Assembly: GCA_937967465.1 (NCBI GenBank)
Contig: CALBSW010000176.1
Span: 1-14,111 of the forward strand
Length of the DNA stretch: 14,111 nucleotides
Direction: 5' to 3'
DNA from: an uncultured Flavobacteriales bacterium
GTDB taxonomy: Bacteria > Bacteroidota > Bacteroidia > Flavobacteriales_D > Sanyastnellaceae
Every line of letters starts with the position of its first letter. Within the stretch, counting starts at the first letter, position 1. Under the pieces are notes generated by a model. It made no database searches, was not told the origin of the DNA, and worked only from the letters and a program-made list of their open reading frames with translations. Shown here piece by piece: positions 1 through 7,192 of the stretch. The position numbers were made by a program, and so were the translations under genes.

Positions 1-477
1 GTATTGTCGCTGTCCGTGGCGTCCGTGCTGTAGTTGCAGGCCGTGGCATCCGTACACCCGACCACCTCATCGGCATCACATACGCCATCACCATCGGCAT
101 CGGCCGTCACAACGGCACCATTGTCGCAAGATTCGCAAGCGGCAATGGCAAAGACGCAACTGTCGTCAGAATCCGTGGCAGCACTGTTGTAGTTGCAGGC
201 ACTGGAATCGGTGCAACCGGACACTTCATCGGCGTCACACACTCCGTCTCCATCGACATCACTGGTGACCACAGTGCCATTGTCGCAAGACTGGCATGCG
301 GCGGTGGCAAAGACGCAGCTGTCGTCAGAATCCGTGGCGGCACTGTTGTAATTGCAAGCGCTGGAGTCCGTACAACCGGGTACTTCATCGGCGTCACACA
401 CTCCGTCGCCATCGGCGTCGTTGGTAACTACCGCGCCATTGTCACAAGCCTGGCAATGCCCCGTGGCGCATTTGCAC
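1..477 (-). repeat. 159-bp tandem repeat encoding 53-residue Cys/Asp units
   Basis: Three tandem copies with a period of exactly 159 bp (53 codons) are visible; for example TCACAYACDCCRTC recurs at 76, 235 and 394, and GTCGTCAGA at 162 and 321. The array continues past the left edge. A more divergent half unit lies at about 478-552 and encodes the first ACNY motif. The copies near 160-318 and 319-477 are nearly identical over long stretches, which suggests recent duplication or homogenisation. The repeat is inside a coding frame and keeps that frame. Confidence 0.85.
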
Positions 478-1217
478 GTGCCGTCGTCCTGGGTCGCTTC
501 ACTGTTGTAGTTGCAGGCCGTTTGGTCCATGCAACCGTTCACGTCGCAAGAGATTTGCGAAAAGCCAAACGTGTTCTCAATGAGCTGACTCTGGTCTCCT
601 TGTGCGAAAATCTGCAGGAAGAATTGGCCACTGACCTCCCCGTCCGTGGTCATCTGAGCGAGCAACACCTTCTGGTCGTCGCCAGAAATGCCATTGCTGC
701 TGCTCGGCAAAATGTACCAGCCTCCGCCAATCGGCGAGCTGATGTCGATGTTGCCTCCTGCACCGAAGCCCACTTCCCACGACACCACATTGGGGTCGAC
801 AAGAATGGACACCTCCGTCTCACTGGCCGACAGATCAGGCTGTTGCTCAATGCCGATGGTCACCCAGCTGTCGTACTGGGAGCTCTCGAATCCTGGCGTC
901 GTGTAAAAGAGCGGATTGATCGAGGCCGGCGTCGTGCCGCCCAAGCCGTCCTGATAGAACGACGTGGTCGTGTTGAGGTACAAGGGCGTGTCTTGATCGC
1001 CAATGGCCGCCGACAGGAAGTCATTGGCATTGGGGGTGGTCAAGTACACGCGGTACGTGGTCATCCCGCTCACGCCGTCCGTGGCGAACGTCTCCACCGA
1101 AAGGCCAAAGCCATCGGTGTCTCCAGTGTACTGGAAACAGGAGTTTTGAGCGGATGCTGCGCCGAGGGAGAGCGTCAGCAAACAAGCAAAGGAGTACAGT
1201 TGAAAGCGCATGTTCAT
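1..1217 (-). CDS. Secreted Cys/Asp-rich repeat protein, 3' end cut by window edge
   Basis: An uninterrupted reading frame of 405 codons starts at 1217 and runs off the left edge. Residues 1-24 form a Sec signal peptide (MNMRF, hydrophobic core, cleavage after ASAQ or nearby). Residues 25-225 form one extracellular domain with features such as a YDSWVTIGI stretch; I cannot name its family. From G228 on come repeats of about 53 residues. Each has GCTDSSACNYNSAATDSDDSC, then CQSCDNG, then an Asp-rich DxDGDGVCDADE loop of calcium-binding appearance. The same GCTxxxACNY motif occurs in the beta-helix protein at 9137-10879. ATG 1217 is preferred over ATG 1211 because AGGGGAG lies 9 nt upstream of it. 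Likely an exported surface or adhesin-like protein. Any C-terminal sorting signal lies outside the window. Function unknown. Confidence 0.85.
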   Translation of the reverse strand, partial: MNMRFQLYSFACLLTLSLGAASAQNSCFQYTGDTDGFGLSVETFATDGVSGMTTYRVYLTTPNANDFLSAAIGDQDTPLYLNTTTSFYQDGLGGTTPASINPLFYTTPGFESSQYDSWVTIGIEQQPDLSASETEVSILVDPNVVSWEVGFGAGGNIDISSPIGGGWYILPSSSNGISGDDQKVLLAQMTTDGEVSGQFFLQIFAQGDQSQLIENTFGFSQISCDVNGCMDQTACNYNSEATQDDGTCKCATGHCQACDNGAVVTNDADGDGVCDADEVPGCTDSSACNYNSAATDSDDSCVFATAACQSCDNGTVVTSDVDGDGVCDADEVSGCTDSSACNYNSAATDSDDSCVFAIAACESCDNGAVVTADADGDGVCDADEVVGCTDATACNYSTDATDSDN

Positions 1218-1226
1218 GCAGTTAAG

Positions 1227-1233
1227 CTCCCCT
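1227..1233 (-). promoter_or_regulatory. Shine-Dalgarno-like site of the repeat protein gene
   Basis: On the minus strand AGGGGAG lies 9 nt before ATG 1217. It is the only convincing Shine-Dalgarno match in the window. It decides for ATG 1217 over ATG 1211. It partly overlaps the TATCTTAG candidate -7 element at 1232-1239, so both cannot be functional as drawn. Confidence 0.45.
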
Positions 1234-1341
1234 AAGATACGCATTCATCATACAAATACACAAATTCATCTGATTTTTCTGGTTATTCATCGTCAATATT
1301 ACAGGGTTCACAGGGCGCTGTCCTCCCCCAAATCCCACGGC

Positions 1342-1349
1342 TACCTTTG
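1342..1349 (+). promoter_or_regulatory. Candidate -7 promoter element of ffh (TACCTTTG)
   Basis: Exact match to the Bacteroidota sigma-A -7 consensus TAnnTTTG. It ends 8 nt before the ffh ATG. With transcription starting a few bases downstream of the final G, the 5' leader would be about 3-5 nt. Only CTG, not TTG, is found at the -33 position (21 bp spacing). Confidence 0.5.
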
Positions 1350-1357
1350 CGGTCCCC

Positions 1358-2716
1358 ATGTTTGAGAACCTCAGCGACCGTTTCGATCAGGCGTTTCAAC
1401 GCATCAAAGGCGAAGCCACCATCACGGAGGCCAACATTGCCGAAACCACCAAGGAAATCCGACGCGCGCTTGTCGATGCCGACGTCAACTACAGCGTAGC
1501 CAAACGCTTCGCCAACCGGGTCAAGGAGAAGGCCCTTGGACAGGAGGTCCTCTCTTCGGTGAAACCCGGCCAGCTGCTCGTCAAAATCACGCAGGAAGAG
1601 CTGGCCGACTTCATGGGAGGGCAGCACGCAGGCCTCAACCTCAAAGGCAAGCCCGGCGTCATCCTGATGAGCGGATTGCAGGGCTCTGGTAAGACCACGC
1701 ACACCGCCAAGCTGGCTTTGCACCTCCGGACCAAGCAAGGCAAGCGTCCGTTGCTCGTGGCCTGTGACGTCTACCGTCCTGCAGCCATCGACCAGTTGGA
1801 GGTGATGGGCAAGCGCGTCGGAGCCGACGTGTTCACCCAGCGCGAGCAGCAAGACCCTGTCGCCATTGCCGAAGCCGCCCTCCGCCATGCGCGGGCCAAT
1901 GGAAACGACGTGGTCATCGTGGACACCGCAGGACGCCTCGCAGTGGACGCCGACATGATGGACGAGATCGATCGGATCCAGCAAGCCATCCAACCGAGCG
2001 AAACCCTCTTCGTGGTGGACGCCATGACCGGTCAGGACGCCGTCCGCACGGCACAGGCCTTCCACGACCGCATTGCCTTTGATGGCGTGATCCTCACCAA
2101 GATGGACGGCGACACCCGAGGCGGTGCGGCCTTGAGCATCCGAGAAGAGACGGGCAAGCCCATCAAATTCGTCGGAACCGGTGAGAAGCCGGACGCCTTG
2201 GAGCCCTTCCACCCTGACCGGATGGCCCAGCGCATCCTGGGCATGGGCGATGTGGTCACCCTGGTCGAAAAAGCCCAAGAGCAGTTCGACGAGAAGCAGG
2301 CCCAAAAGCTCCAGAAGAAGATCCGCAAGAACAGCTTCGACTTCGAAGATTTCCTGGAACAAGTCCAGCAGATCAAGAAGATGGGCAACGTCAAGGACCT
2401 GCTCGCGATGGTCCCCGGCATGGGAAAAGCCTTGCGCGGCGTGGACCTGGACGACGATGCCTTCAAACACATCGAAGCCATCATCCAATCCATGACGCCG
2501 GACGAGCGTCAGCACCCAGACAAACTCAATGGCAGCCGGAAAACCCGCATCGCGAAAGGCAGCGGCACCACGGTCCAAGAAGTCAACCAGCTCATCAAGC
2601 AGTTCAGTGAAATGAAGAAGATGATGAAGATGATGAGCGGCGGAGGCAAGCGCCGTGGTCTCGGTGGCATGATGGGGCGCGGGGCCATGCCTGGCGGAAT
2701 GCGGATGCCTCGCTGA
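1358..2716 (+). CDS. ffh: Signal recognition particle protein Ffh (SRP54 GTPase)
   Basis: The protein has 452 residues, the normal Ffh length. It binds 4.5S RNA and signal sequences of nascent membrane proteins and docks with FtsY as a GTPase. The N domain spans about residues 1-85. The NG GTPase shows G1 GLQGSGKT (106-113), DVYRPAA (137-143), DTAGR (189-193), TKMDGD (247-252) and GTGEKP (273-278). The M domain (about 327-430) carries RIAKGSGTTVQEVN (397-410) for RNA contact and a Met-rich MKKMMKMM segment (419-426). The Gly/Met/Arg-rich tail is typical. The start is fixed by the N-domain opening MFENLSDRF and by the promoter just upstream. First gene of a plus-strand run; folD follows after 11 nt. 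Very sure. Confidence 0.98.
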   Translation: MFENLSDRFDQAFQRIKGEATITEANIAETTKEIRRALVDADVNYSVAKRFANRVKEKALGQEVLSSVKPGQLLVKITQEELADFMGGQHAGLNLKGKPGVILMSGLQGSGKTTHTAKLALHLRTKQGKRPLLVACDVYRPAAIDQLEVMGKRVGADVFTQREQQDPVAIAEAALRHARANGNDVVIVDTAGRLAVDADMMDEIDRIQQAIQPSETLFVVDAMTGQDAVRTAQAFHDRIAFDGVILTKMDGDTRGGAALSIREETGKPIKFVGTGEKPDALEPFHPDRMAQRILGMGDVVTLVEKAQEQFDEKQAQKLQKKIRKNSFDFEDFLEQVQQIKKMGNVKDLLAMVPGMGKALRGVDLDDDAFKHIEAIIQSMTPDERQHPDKLNGSRKTRIAKGSGTTVQEVNQLIKQFSEMKKMMKMMSGGGKRRGLGGMMGRGAMPGGMRMPR

Positions 2717-2727
2717 ACTTTTCTCAG

Positions 2728-3618
2728 ATGAATACCTCCAACATCCTCGACGGCAAGGACTTGTCCGAACGCATCAAGGCTGAAATCGCCGATGACGTTG
2801 CCCAACATGTCGCCCAAGGTCACCGGAAGCCCCACCTCGCAGCCGTACTCGTGGGCGAAGACGGAGCCAGCCGCACCTATGTGGACCACAAAGTGCGCAG
2901 CTGTGCGCGGGTTGGCTTTGAAAGCACGCTCATCCAACGGCCAGCCGACATCACGCAGGAGGCGCTGCTCGACATTGTCCACGGCCTGAATGCCGATGAG
3001 GGCATCGACGGCTTCATTGTCCAGCTCCCCCTCCCCGACCACATCGATGCACAGGCCGTCATTGAAGCGGTTGACCCCTCCAAGGACGTTGATGGCTTTC
3101 ACCCGGTCAACATGGGCAACCTCGCCTTGGGACTGCCCGGCTTCGTCCCTGCGACCCCCGCCGGCATCATGACCATGCTCGACCGCCATGGCATCGAGAC
3201 CGAAGGGCGCCACGCCGTCATCATCGGACGTTCCAGCATCGTGGGTACGCCCATGTCCCTCCTGCTCAGCCGCAGTGGACGCCCAGGCAATTGCACCGTC
3301 ACGCTGTGCCACAGTCGGACCCAGGATCTCGCAGCCCATTGCCGCGAGGCGGACATCCTCGTGGCCGCCGTGGGCCGCCCGGAAATGGTCAAGGCCGACA
3401 TGGTCAAGGAAGGCGCCGTGGTCATCGATGTGGGCATCACCCGCGTGGAAGACCCCACTGCCAAGCGTGGATACCGTTTGAAAGGAGACGTCGATTACGC
3501 AGACGTGGCTCCGAAGTGCAGCTGGATCACGCCGGTGCCTGGCGGCGTGGGGCCCATGACCATTGTGAGCTTGCTCCGGAATACCCTGTCGGCCGCTCAG
3601 GCCAAGCTCCAATCCTGA
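2728..3618 (+). CDS. folD: Bifunctional methylenetetrahydrofolate dehydrogenase / methenyltetrahydrofolate cyclohydrolase
   Basis: The protein has 296 residues. FolD interconverts 5,10-methylene-THF, methenyl-THF and 10-formyl-THF with NADP in the cytosol, feeding purine and formyl-Met synthesis. Visible signatures are the catalytic Tyr/Lys pair YVDHK (Y51, K55), DGFIVQLPLP (94-103), KDVDGFHPVNMG (119-130, with the substrate Asp), PATPAGIM (141-148), the nucleotide loop GRSSIVGTPM (167-176) and TPVPGGVGPMT (268-278). No Shine-Dalgarno is seen before ATG. It follows ffh by 11 nt and is 3 nt ahead of ribD, so it is probably transcribed with both. Nothing odd in length or motifs. Confidence 0.97.
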   Translation: MNTSNILDGKDLSERIKAEIADDVAQHVAQGHRKPHLAAVLVGEDGASRTYVDHKVRSCARVGFESTLIQRPADITQEALLDIVHGLNADEGIDGFIVQLPLPDHIDAQAVIEAVDPSKDVDGFHPVNMGNLALGLPGFVPATPAGIMTMLDRHGIETEGRHAVIIGRSSIVGTPMSLLLSRSGRPGNCTVTLCHSRTQDLAAHCREADILVAAVGRPEMVKADMVKEGAVVIDVGITRVEDPTAKRGYRLKGDVDYADVAPKCSWITPVPGGVGPMTIVSLLRNTLSAAQAKLQS

Positions 3619-3621
3619 TTC

Positions 3622-4749
3622 ATGGAGGGCAAGGCCATCACCCCCCGCGACCGGGAATGGATGGCCCGCGCCCTGCAATTGGCCCGCCGTGGCGACATCG
3701 GCACTGCCCCTAATCCCCGCGTGGGGTGCGTCCTGGTTCGCGACAACGAAGTGCTGGCGGAAGGCTGGCACGACCGCATTGGTGGGCCACACGCCGAAGT
3801 GGTGGCCTTGGATGCCTTGGCCAACCGACACGATGCGAAGGGCGCCACGGCGTACGTCACGTTGGAGCCTTGCAGCCACCACGGCCGAACCCCACCTTGC
3901 TCGGACGCCTTGATTGACGCCGGCATTGCACGGTGCGTGGTGGGGCTCCAAGACCCAAACCCCCTGGTGGAAGGCCGAGGCCTCGAGCGCATGCGGGATG
4001 CGGGCATCGCGGTGACGGTGTTGACCCAGGATCTGGAAGGCCGCTGGTTGAACCGTCGGTTCTTGAGCAGCATGGAACGTGGCCGCCCATGGGTGGTCTT
4101 GAAATGTGCGGTCAGCGCAGATGGCCACATGGATCCACCCCGCGGTCCCGGTCAGCTCGGAAGCCTTCCCATCACCTCCACTTCCCTCCTGAAGCTCACA
4201 CACCGCTGGCGGGCTGAAGAAGGCGCCATTCTGGTCGGCGCCGGAACGGTCATCACGGATGACCCCCGTCTGAATGTCCGGGAAGCCGATGGCCCCCACC
4301 CCTTGCCGGTGGTACTGGATCCGAATGGACGCACACCGGTCACGGCTGCACTGTATACCTCAGGGGCGCCTTGTCTGGTCATGGGCGGTCCAGAAGGTGT
4401 GGCGGAACGTGTGGAACAGCATCGAATCCACCCCGGAGAGGACGCCTTTCAAAGGGCGTTGGCCGCGCTGCACAACCGAGGCGTCCGCTCGGTGTTGGTC
4501 GAAGGCGGCCGCCAGACCTTGCAACACATCCTCGACCTCGGCCTGTGGGATGAACTCCGGGTGGCCTACTCCCCCGACGCCACGGGGGGCGCCCTGCCGG
4601 CCCCCACATGGCCAACGGAACCTGCCGATGCCGTTCTCCGTGGCGCACACCCCTTTGGACCTGACCGAGTGCAGTACTGGGTGAATGCAGGCAGTTCAAA
4701 TTGGGTGGGCTGTTGCCCTCCCCCCACCTTGCAGATTCCCATGCCATGA
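3622..4749 (+). CDS. ribD: Riboflavin biosynthesis deaminase/reductase RibD
   Basis: The protein has 375 residues. It does two successive steps of riboflavin synthesis: deamination of diaminohydroxyphosphoribosylaminopyrimidine, then NADPH reduction of the ribosyl group. The deaminase domain (about 8-145) shows the zinc site HAE (57-59) and PCSHHGRTPPC (C84, C93) and the PNPRVG loop (30-35). The reductase domain (about 155-355) shows KCAVSADG (161-168), GAGTVITDDPRLNVR (206-220) and VEGG (293-296). The start is 3 nt after folD. The stop overlaps the transporter start as ATGA. A short Cys/Pro-rich extension (about 356-375) lies past the reductase and looks like relaxed sequence up to the overlap. 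No FMN riboswitch is seen upstream, so control is through the operon promoter. Confidence 0.96.
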   Translation: MEGKAITPRDREWMARALQLARRGDIGTAPNPRVGCVLVRDNEVLAEGWHDRIGGPHAEVVALDALANRHDAKGATAYVTLEPCSHHGRTPPCSDALIDAGIARCVVGLQDPNPLVEGRGLERMRDAGIAVTVLTQDLEGRWLNRRFLSSMERGRPWVVLKCAVSADGHMDPPRGPGQLGSLPITSTSLLKLTHRWRAEEGAILVGAGTVITDDPRLNVREADGPHPLPVVLDPNGRTPVTAALYTSGAPCLVMGGPEGVAERVEQHRIHPGEDAFQRALAALHNRGVRSVLVEGGRQTLQHILDLGLWDELRVAYSPDATGGALPAPTWPTEPADAVLRGAHPFGPDRVQYWVNAGSSNWVGCCPPPTLQIPMP

Positions 4750-5642
4750 TGGCACTCGGTCTCAGCATTCTCGTCTCCACGCTGCTGTTCAGCTGCTTCC
4801 GGATGTTTCCGAAGTACGGCGTGCGGCTCGAAGAGGCCGTCGTCATCAACTACATCGTAGCCGGTGCCATGGCCATCGCACTCGCAGGTCCATCGCACGC
4901 TTTGGGTCGCCTCGAAACCCCCAGCACCATGGCCGGTGCTGTGATGGGGCTCGCCTTTCTGTACATGTTCAAGAAGATTGGGCAATGCACCCAATTCCTG
5001 GGAATGGGCGTGGTGGCCATCGCCACCAAGATGTCCATGGTCTTGCCCATGACCGTGTTCATCCTCCTCGACCCCAATGATCCGTTCAGCTGGACCAAGG
5101 CAGTGGCCGTTCTTCTCGCCTTCCCCGCCGTGTGGCTTGCGAGCAGTCCTGGACGGTCTGCCGATGACCCCGTGATTGCGGCACAGGATGACCGGCCCGA
5201 CGTGACGTGGACCCTTCCGGCCATCGTGTTTCTCGGCTCTGGCCTGATCGACCTCGGTTTCGGCTGGTTCTCCTCTGAAGTCCACATGTCGAGCGACGCG
5301 GACCGGTTGACCTTTGCTGCTGTGCCCTTCCTCGTCGCCGCCTTGATCGGGCTGTTGCGCTGGGCCTTTCTTCCGGGCGTCACCCCCCAATTCAGCCGGG
5401 CCACCGTCCTGGGCGGCATCATTTTGGGCGTCATCAATGTGGGCTCGCTCTTCTTCCTGCTCTCGGCCTACCAGAGCATGCCTTTCCCCCGATCCGCCAT
5501 TGTCCCTTCCAACAACCTCGGGATTGTGTTGGCCACGTCCCTGGCCGGCATCGCCTTCTTCCGCGAGCGCCCGGATGGCCGCAACATCTTGGGTTGGGCA
5601 TTTGCCACCACGGCACTCATTCTCCTACTCCTGTCCAGTTGA
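4746..5642 (+). CDS. EamA/DMT-family inner-membrane transporter, coupled to ribD
   Basis: The protein has 298 residues with about ten hydrophobic helices: roughly 3-19, 30-48, 60-77, 83-107, 116-133, 155-175, 188-208, 218-241, 249-272 and 280-297. This 5+5 layout is that of drug/metabolite (EamA) transporters. The start ATG 4746 is chosen because it forms the ATGA overlap with the ribD stop and puts helix 1 at the N terminus. A TTG at 4701 in frame would add 15 residues and deepen the overlap, so it is rejected. A charged cytoplasmic or periplasmic loop (135-153) separates the two halves. Substrate is not readable from sequence. The coupling to ribD makes a flavin or flavin precursor one candidate (RibN riboflavin importers belong to this superfamily), by inference only. 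Confidence 0.85.
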   Translation: MMALGLSILVSTLLFSCFRMFPKYGVRLEEAVVINYIVAGAMAIALAGPSHALGRLETPSTMAGAVMGLAFLYMFKKIGQCTQFLGMGVVAIATKMSMVLPMTVFILLDPNDPFSWTKAVAVLLAFPAVWLASSPGRSADDPVIAAQDDRPDVTWTLPAIVFLGSGLIDLGFGWFSSEVHMSSDADRLTFAAVPFLVAALIGLLRWAFLPGVTPQFSRATVLGGIILGVINVGSLFFLLSAYQSMPFPRSAIVPSNNLGIVLATSLAGIAFFRERPDGRNILGWAFATTALILLLLSS

Positions 5643-6427
5643 CGAAGAATTCGTTGATTGGGCCTGTGAATGTCCCCTTCTTCCCCTTCGCCGTCCTCGT
5701 CAGCATGGTGCTCGTGTCGTGCACCATCGAGTCTGAGTCGGACACCCTTCCACCCCCATTGACCCCGACACCTGCACCGGAGGACACCACCACAGCCCCG
5801 GCAGGGCAAGCACCGGACAGCGTGCGCTACCTCGCTTTGGGTGACAGCTACACCATCGGCGAAAGCGTGCCCGATGTCGGCGACTGGCCCAACCAATTGG
5901 TGGACTCCCTGATGTTGCGCTTGCCCGAGACCCACTTCGAACCAGCCCGCATCATCGCCACCACCGGTTGGACCACTTCCAATTTGAGCTACGCCATGGA
6001 TGCCGCGCAGGTGGACACGTCCCAATTCGACCTTGTATCCCTGCTCATCGGGGTCAACAACCAATATCAAGGCCTGCCCCTCGAAGCCTACGAAGTTGAA
6101 TTCGCCCAACTGCTGAACCGGGCCGTCCAACTGGCTGGCGGGCAATCCGACAGGGTCTTTGTCGTGAGCATCCCCGATTATGGGTACACCCCATTCGGCC
6201 AGTCCAACCAAGCCACCATCAGCCAAGACCTCGCGCTGTTCAATGCCGCTTGCTCGACCATCACGGTCAACGCCGGCATCGCACACTACAACATCACCGA
6301 CATCAGCCAGCAATGGCCCAATGCACTGGGCTGGGTGGCTCCGGATGGGTTGCACCCCAGCGGCGCCCAATACGCTGCATGGGTGGCGTCATTTGCCGGG
6401 CAGGTAGAAGACCAGCTTCGCAACTGA
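5639..6427 (+). CDS. SGNH/GDSL-family hydrolase lipoprotein
   Basis: 262 residues from TTG 5639. This start is chosen because it overlaps the transporter stop as TTGA and yields a lipoprotein signal: MTKNS, hydrophobic stretch, lipobox VLVSC with C28. GTG 5666 and TTG 5654 are alternatives but lack the basic residue. A Pro/Thr-rich linker (about 36-60) follows, then the SGNH fold: block I LGDSYT (nucleophile S70), a Gly in TTGWT (109-113), GVNN (138-141, oxyanion Asn140) and DGLHPS (D236, H239). The family hydrolyses ester bonds in lipids, acylated sugars or peptidoglycan-linked acetyl groups; the substrate here is not determinable. Likely anchored in the outer membrane. Last gene of the plus-strand run. 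Confidence 0.8.
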   Translation: MTKNSLIGPVNVPFFPFAVLVSMVLVSCTIESESDTLPPPLTPTPAPEDTTTAPAGQAPDSVRYLALGDSYTIGESVPDVGDWPNQLVDSLMLRLPETHFEPARIIATTGWTTSNLSYAMDAAQVDTSQFDLVSLLIGVNNQYQGLPLEAYEVEFAQLLNRAVQLAGGQSDRVFVVSIPDYGYTPFGQSNQATISQDLALFNAACSTITVNAGIAHYNITDISQQWPNALGWVAPDGLHPSGAQYAAWVASFAGQVEDQLRN

Positions 6428-6430
6428 CCC

Positions 6431-7192
6431 TCAAGGCACGGTGATCACCTCTCCTGTGGCGCCAGGCAGGATGCGGATGTCCCGTTCATCGCCTGCGCCT
6501 TCCAGGATGGCGTTCCCTGCGCCGGCCAGCTCCAGGAAGAGATAACCTTGCGGTCGAAGGCGGGCATCGCCAAGTCCGGCGTGGTGGACCATGACCTGAT
6601 TCGCCGCGAGCCCCGTGGCATCCAAATCACCGAAGCCAGACCGAAAACAGGTCAAGCGTGTCGCCGTTCCGCGCAGCCTTGCATGGCCAATGCCATTGGG
6701 CAGGCGCACCCTCAAGCTGTCCCCTTCAAACCAGAGGTCCACATCCCCGGCCATTTCGTCGGAACTCACAGAGAGGAAGTCGCCCTGCCAGGGCCCTTCC
6801 ATGACAAAGTCGGCCTGGGCCTCCAGCTGAATGGTCGAAGGTCGAATCCCGTGGAGATCCACACGAGGGACTGCATCCAGCCGGCGCACCCAGGCACACC
6901 GGTTCACCTCCTCGATGCGCAACACATCGGCATTGTCGTCCACCCGGACACCATCACGGGTGCCCTCCCAAGCGTGCACCACCGCGTACGACGACGTGGC
7001 TTCTGGCCACCAGTGCACTTCCACGCGGTCCACGACCTCGAGCTGGGTCGCCATGACTTCCAGGTCGACCGTATCCATCACGGCGGGCCCGAGCGGTGTG
7101 GCACAGCCAGCACGGTCGCCCGAGCAAGAAGACGTCCACACACACACCAACGTGAGCAGGACAACGGTTCCGATGGAACCCCGCGTACTCAT
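6431..7192 (-). CDS. Lipoprotein with GIN (DUF2807-like) beta-repeat domain
   Basis: 253 residues. ATG 7192 overlaps the mazG stop as ATGA, which fixes the start. The N terminus is a lipoprotein signal peptide ending TSSC (C23). The rest (about 40-253) is rich in short beta strands with Gly/Asp turns, including VSSDEMAGDVDLWFEG, RLRGTATRLTC and a terminal LAGAGNAILEG, like head-GIN-domain proteins of Bacteroidota (DUF2807, proposed adhesin head). Function of that family is poorly known; a cell-surface or periplasmic role is expected. Co-transcribed with mazG, though no functional link is apparent. The stop codon lies 3 nt from the converging SGNH gene. Confidence 0.72.
   Translation of the reverse strand: MSTRGSIGTVVLLTLVCVWTSSCSGDRAGCATPLGPAVMDTVDLEVMATQLEVVDRVEVHWWPEATSSYAVVHAWEGTRDGVRVDDNADVLRIEEVNRCAWVRRLDAVPRVDLHGIRPSTIQLEAQADFVMEGPWQGDFLSVSSDEMAGDVDLWFEGDSLRVRLPNGIGHARLRGTATRLTCFRSGFGDLDATGLAANQVMVHHAGLGDARLRPQGYLFLELAGAGNAILEGAGDERDIRILPGATGEVITVP

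Larger units (their letters stand above)
1218..1357. promoter_or_regulatory. AT-rich divergent intergenic region between repeat protein and ffh
   Basis: This 140-bp stretch is clearly AT-richer than its surroundings, especially 1234-1300. For the minus-strand gene the candidates are TATCTTAG (1232-1239) with TTG 21 bp upstream (1261-1263), and the near matches TGTATTTG (1253-1260) and TGAATTTG (1261-1268). All differ from the Bacteroidota TAnnTTTG consensus at one base, so the active one cannot be chosen. The plus-strand ffh promoter is listed separately. No RNA gene is seen. Confidence 0.5.

Noticed and set aside
1..552. CRISPR array or non-coding satellite
   Set aside because: The 159-bp period is a whole number of codons, stays in frame and encodes conserved Cys units without spacer-like variable stretches.
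456..1235. 259-codon plus-strand open frame across the repeat protein gene
   Set aside because: Antisense shadow: the minus frame has a signal peptide, Cys motifs and exact repeats, while this frame has Arg/Ala/Val-rich sequence with no domain.
1283..2578. 431-codon minus-strand open frame opposite ffh
   Set aside because: ffh has every GTPase motif. The antisense frame is a product of high GC at third codon positions.
3600..3625. FMN riboswitch ahead of ribD
   Set aside because: Only 3 nt separate folD from ribD, and no RFN-like structure is apparent in the coding sequence before it.
2509..4299. 596-codon minus-strand open frame opposite ffh end, folD and ribD
   Set aside because: It spans three well-supported genes on the other strand and shows no recognisable motif; GC-rich shadow.
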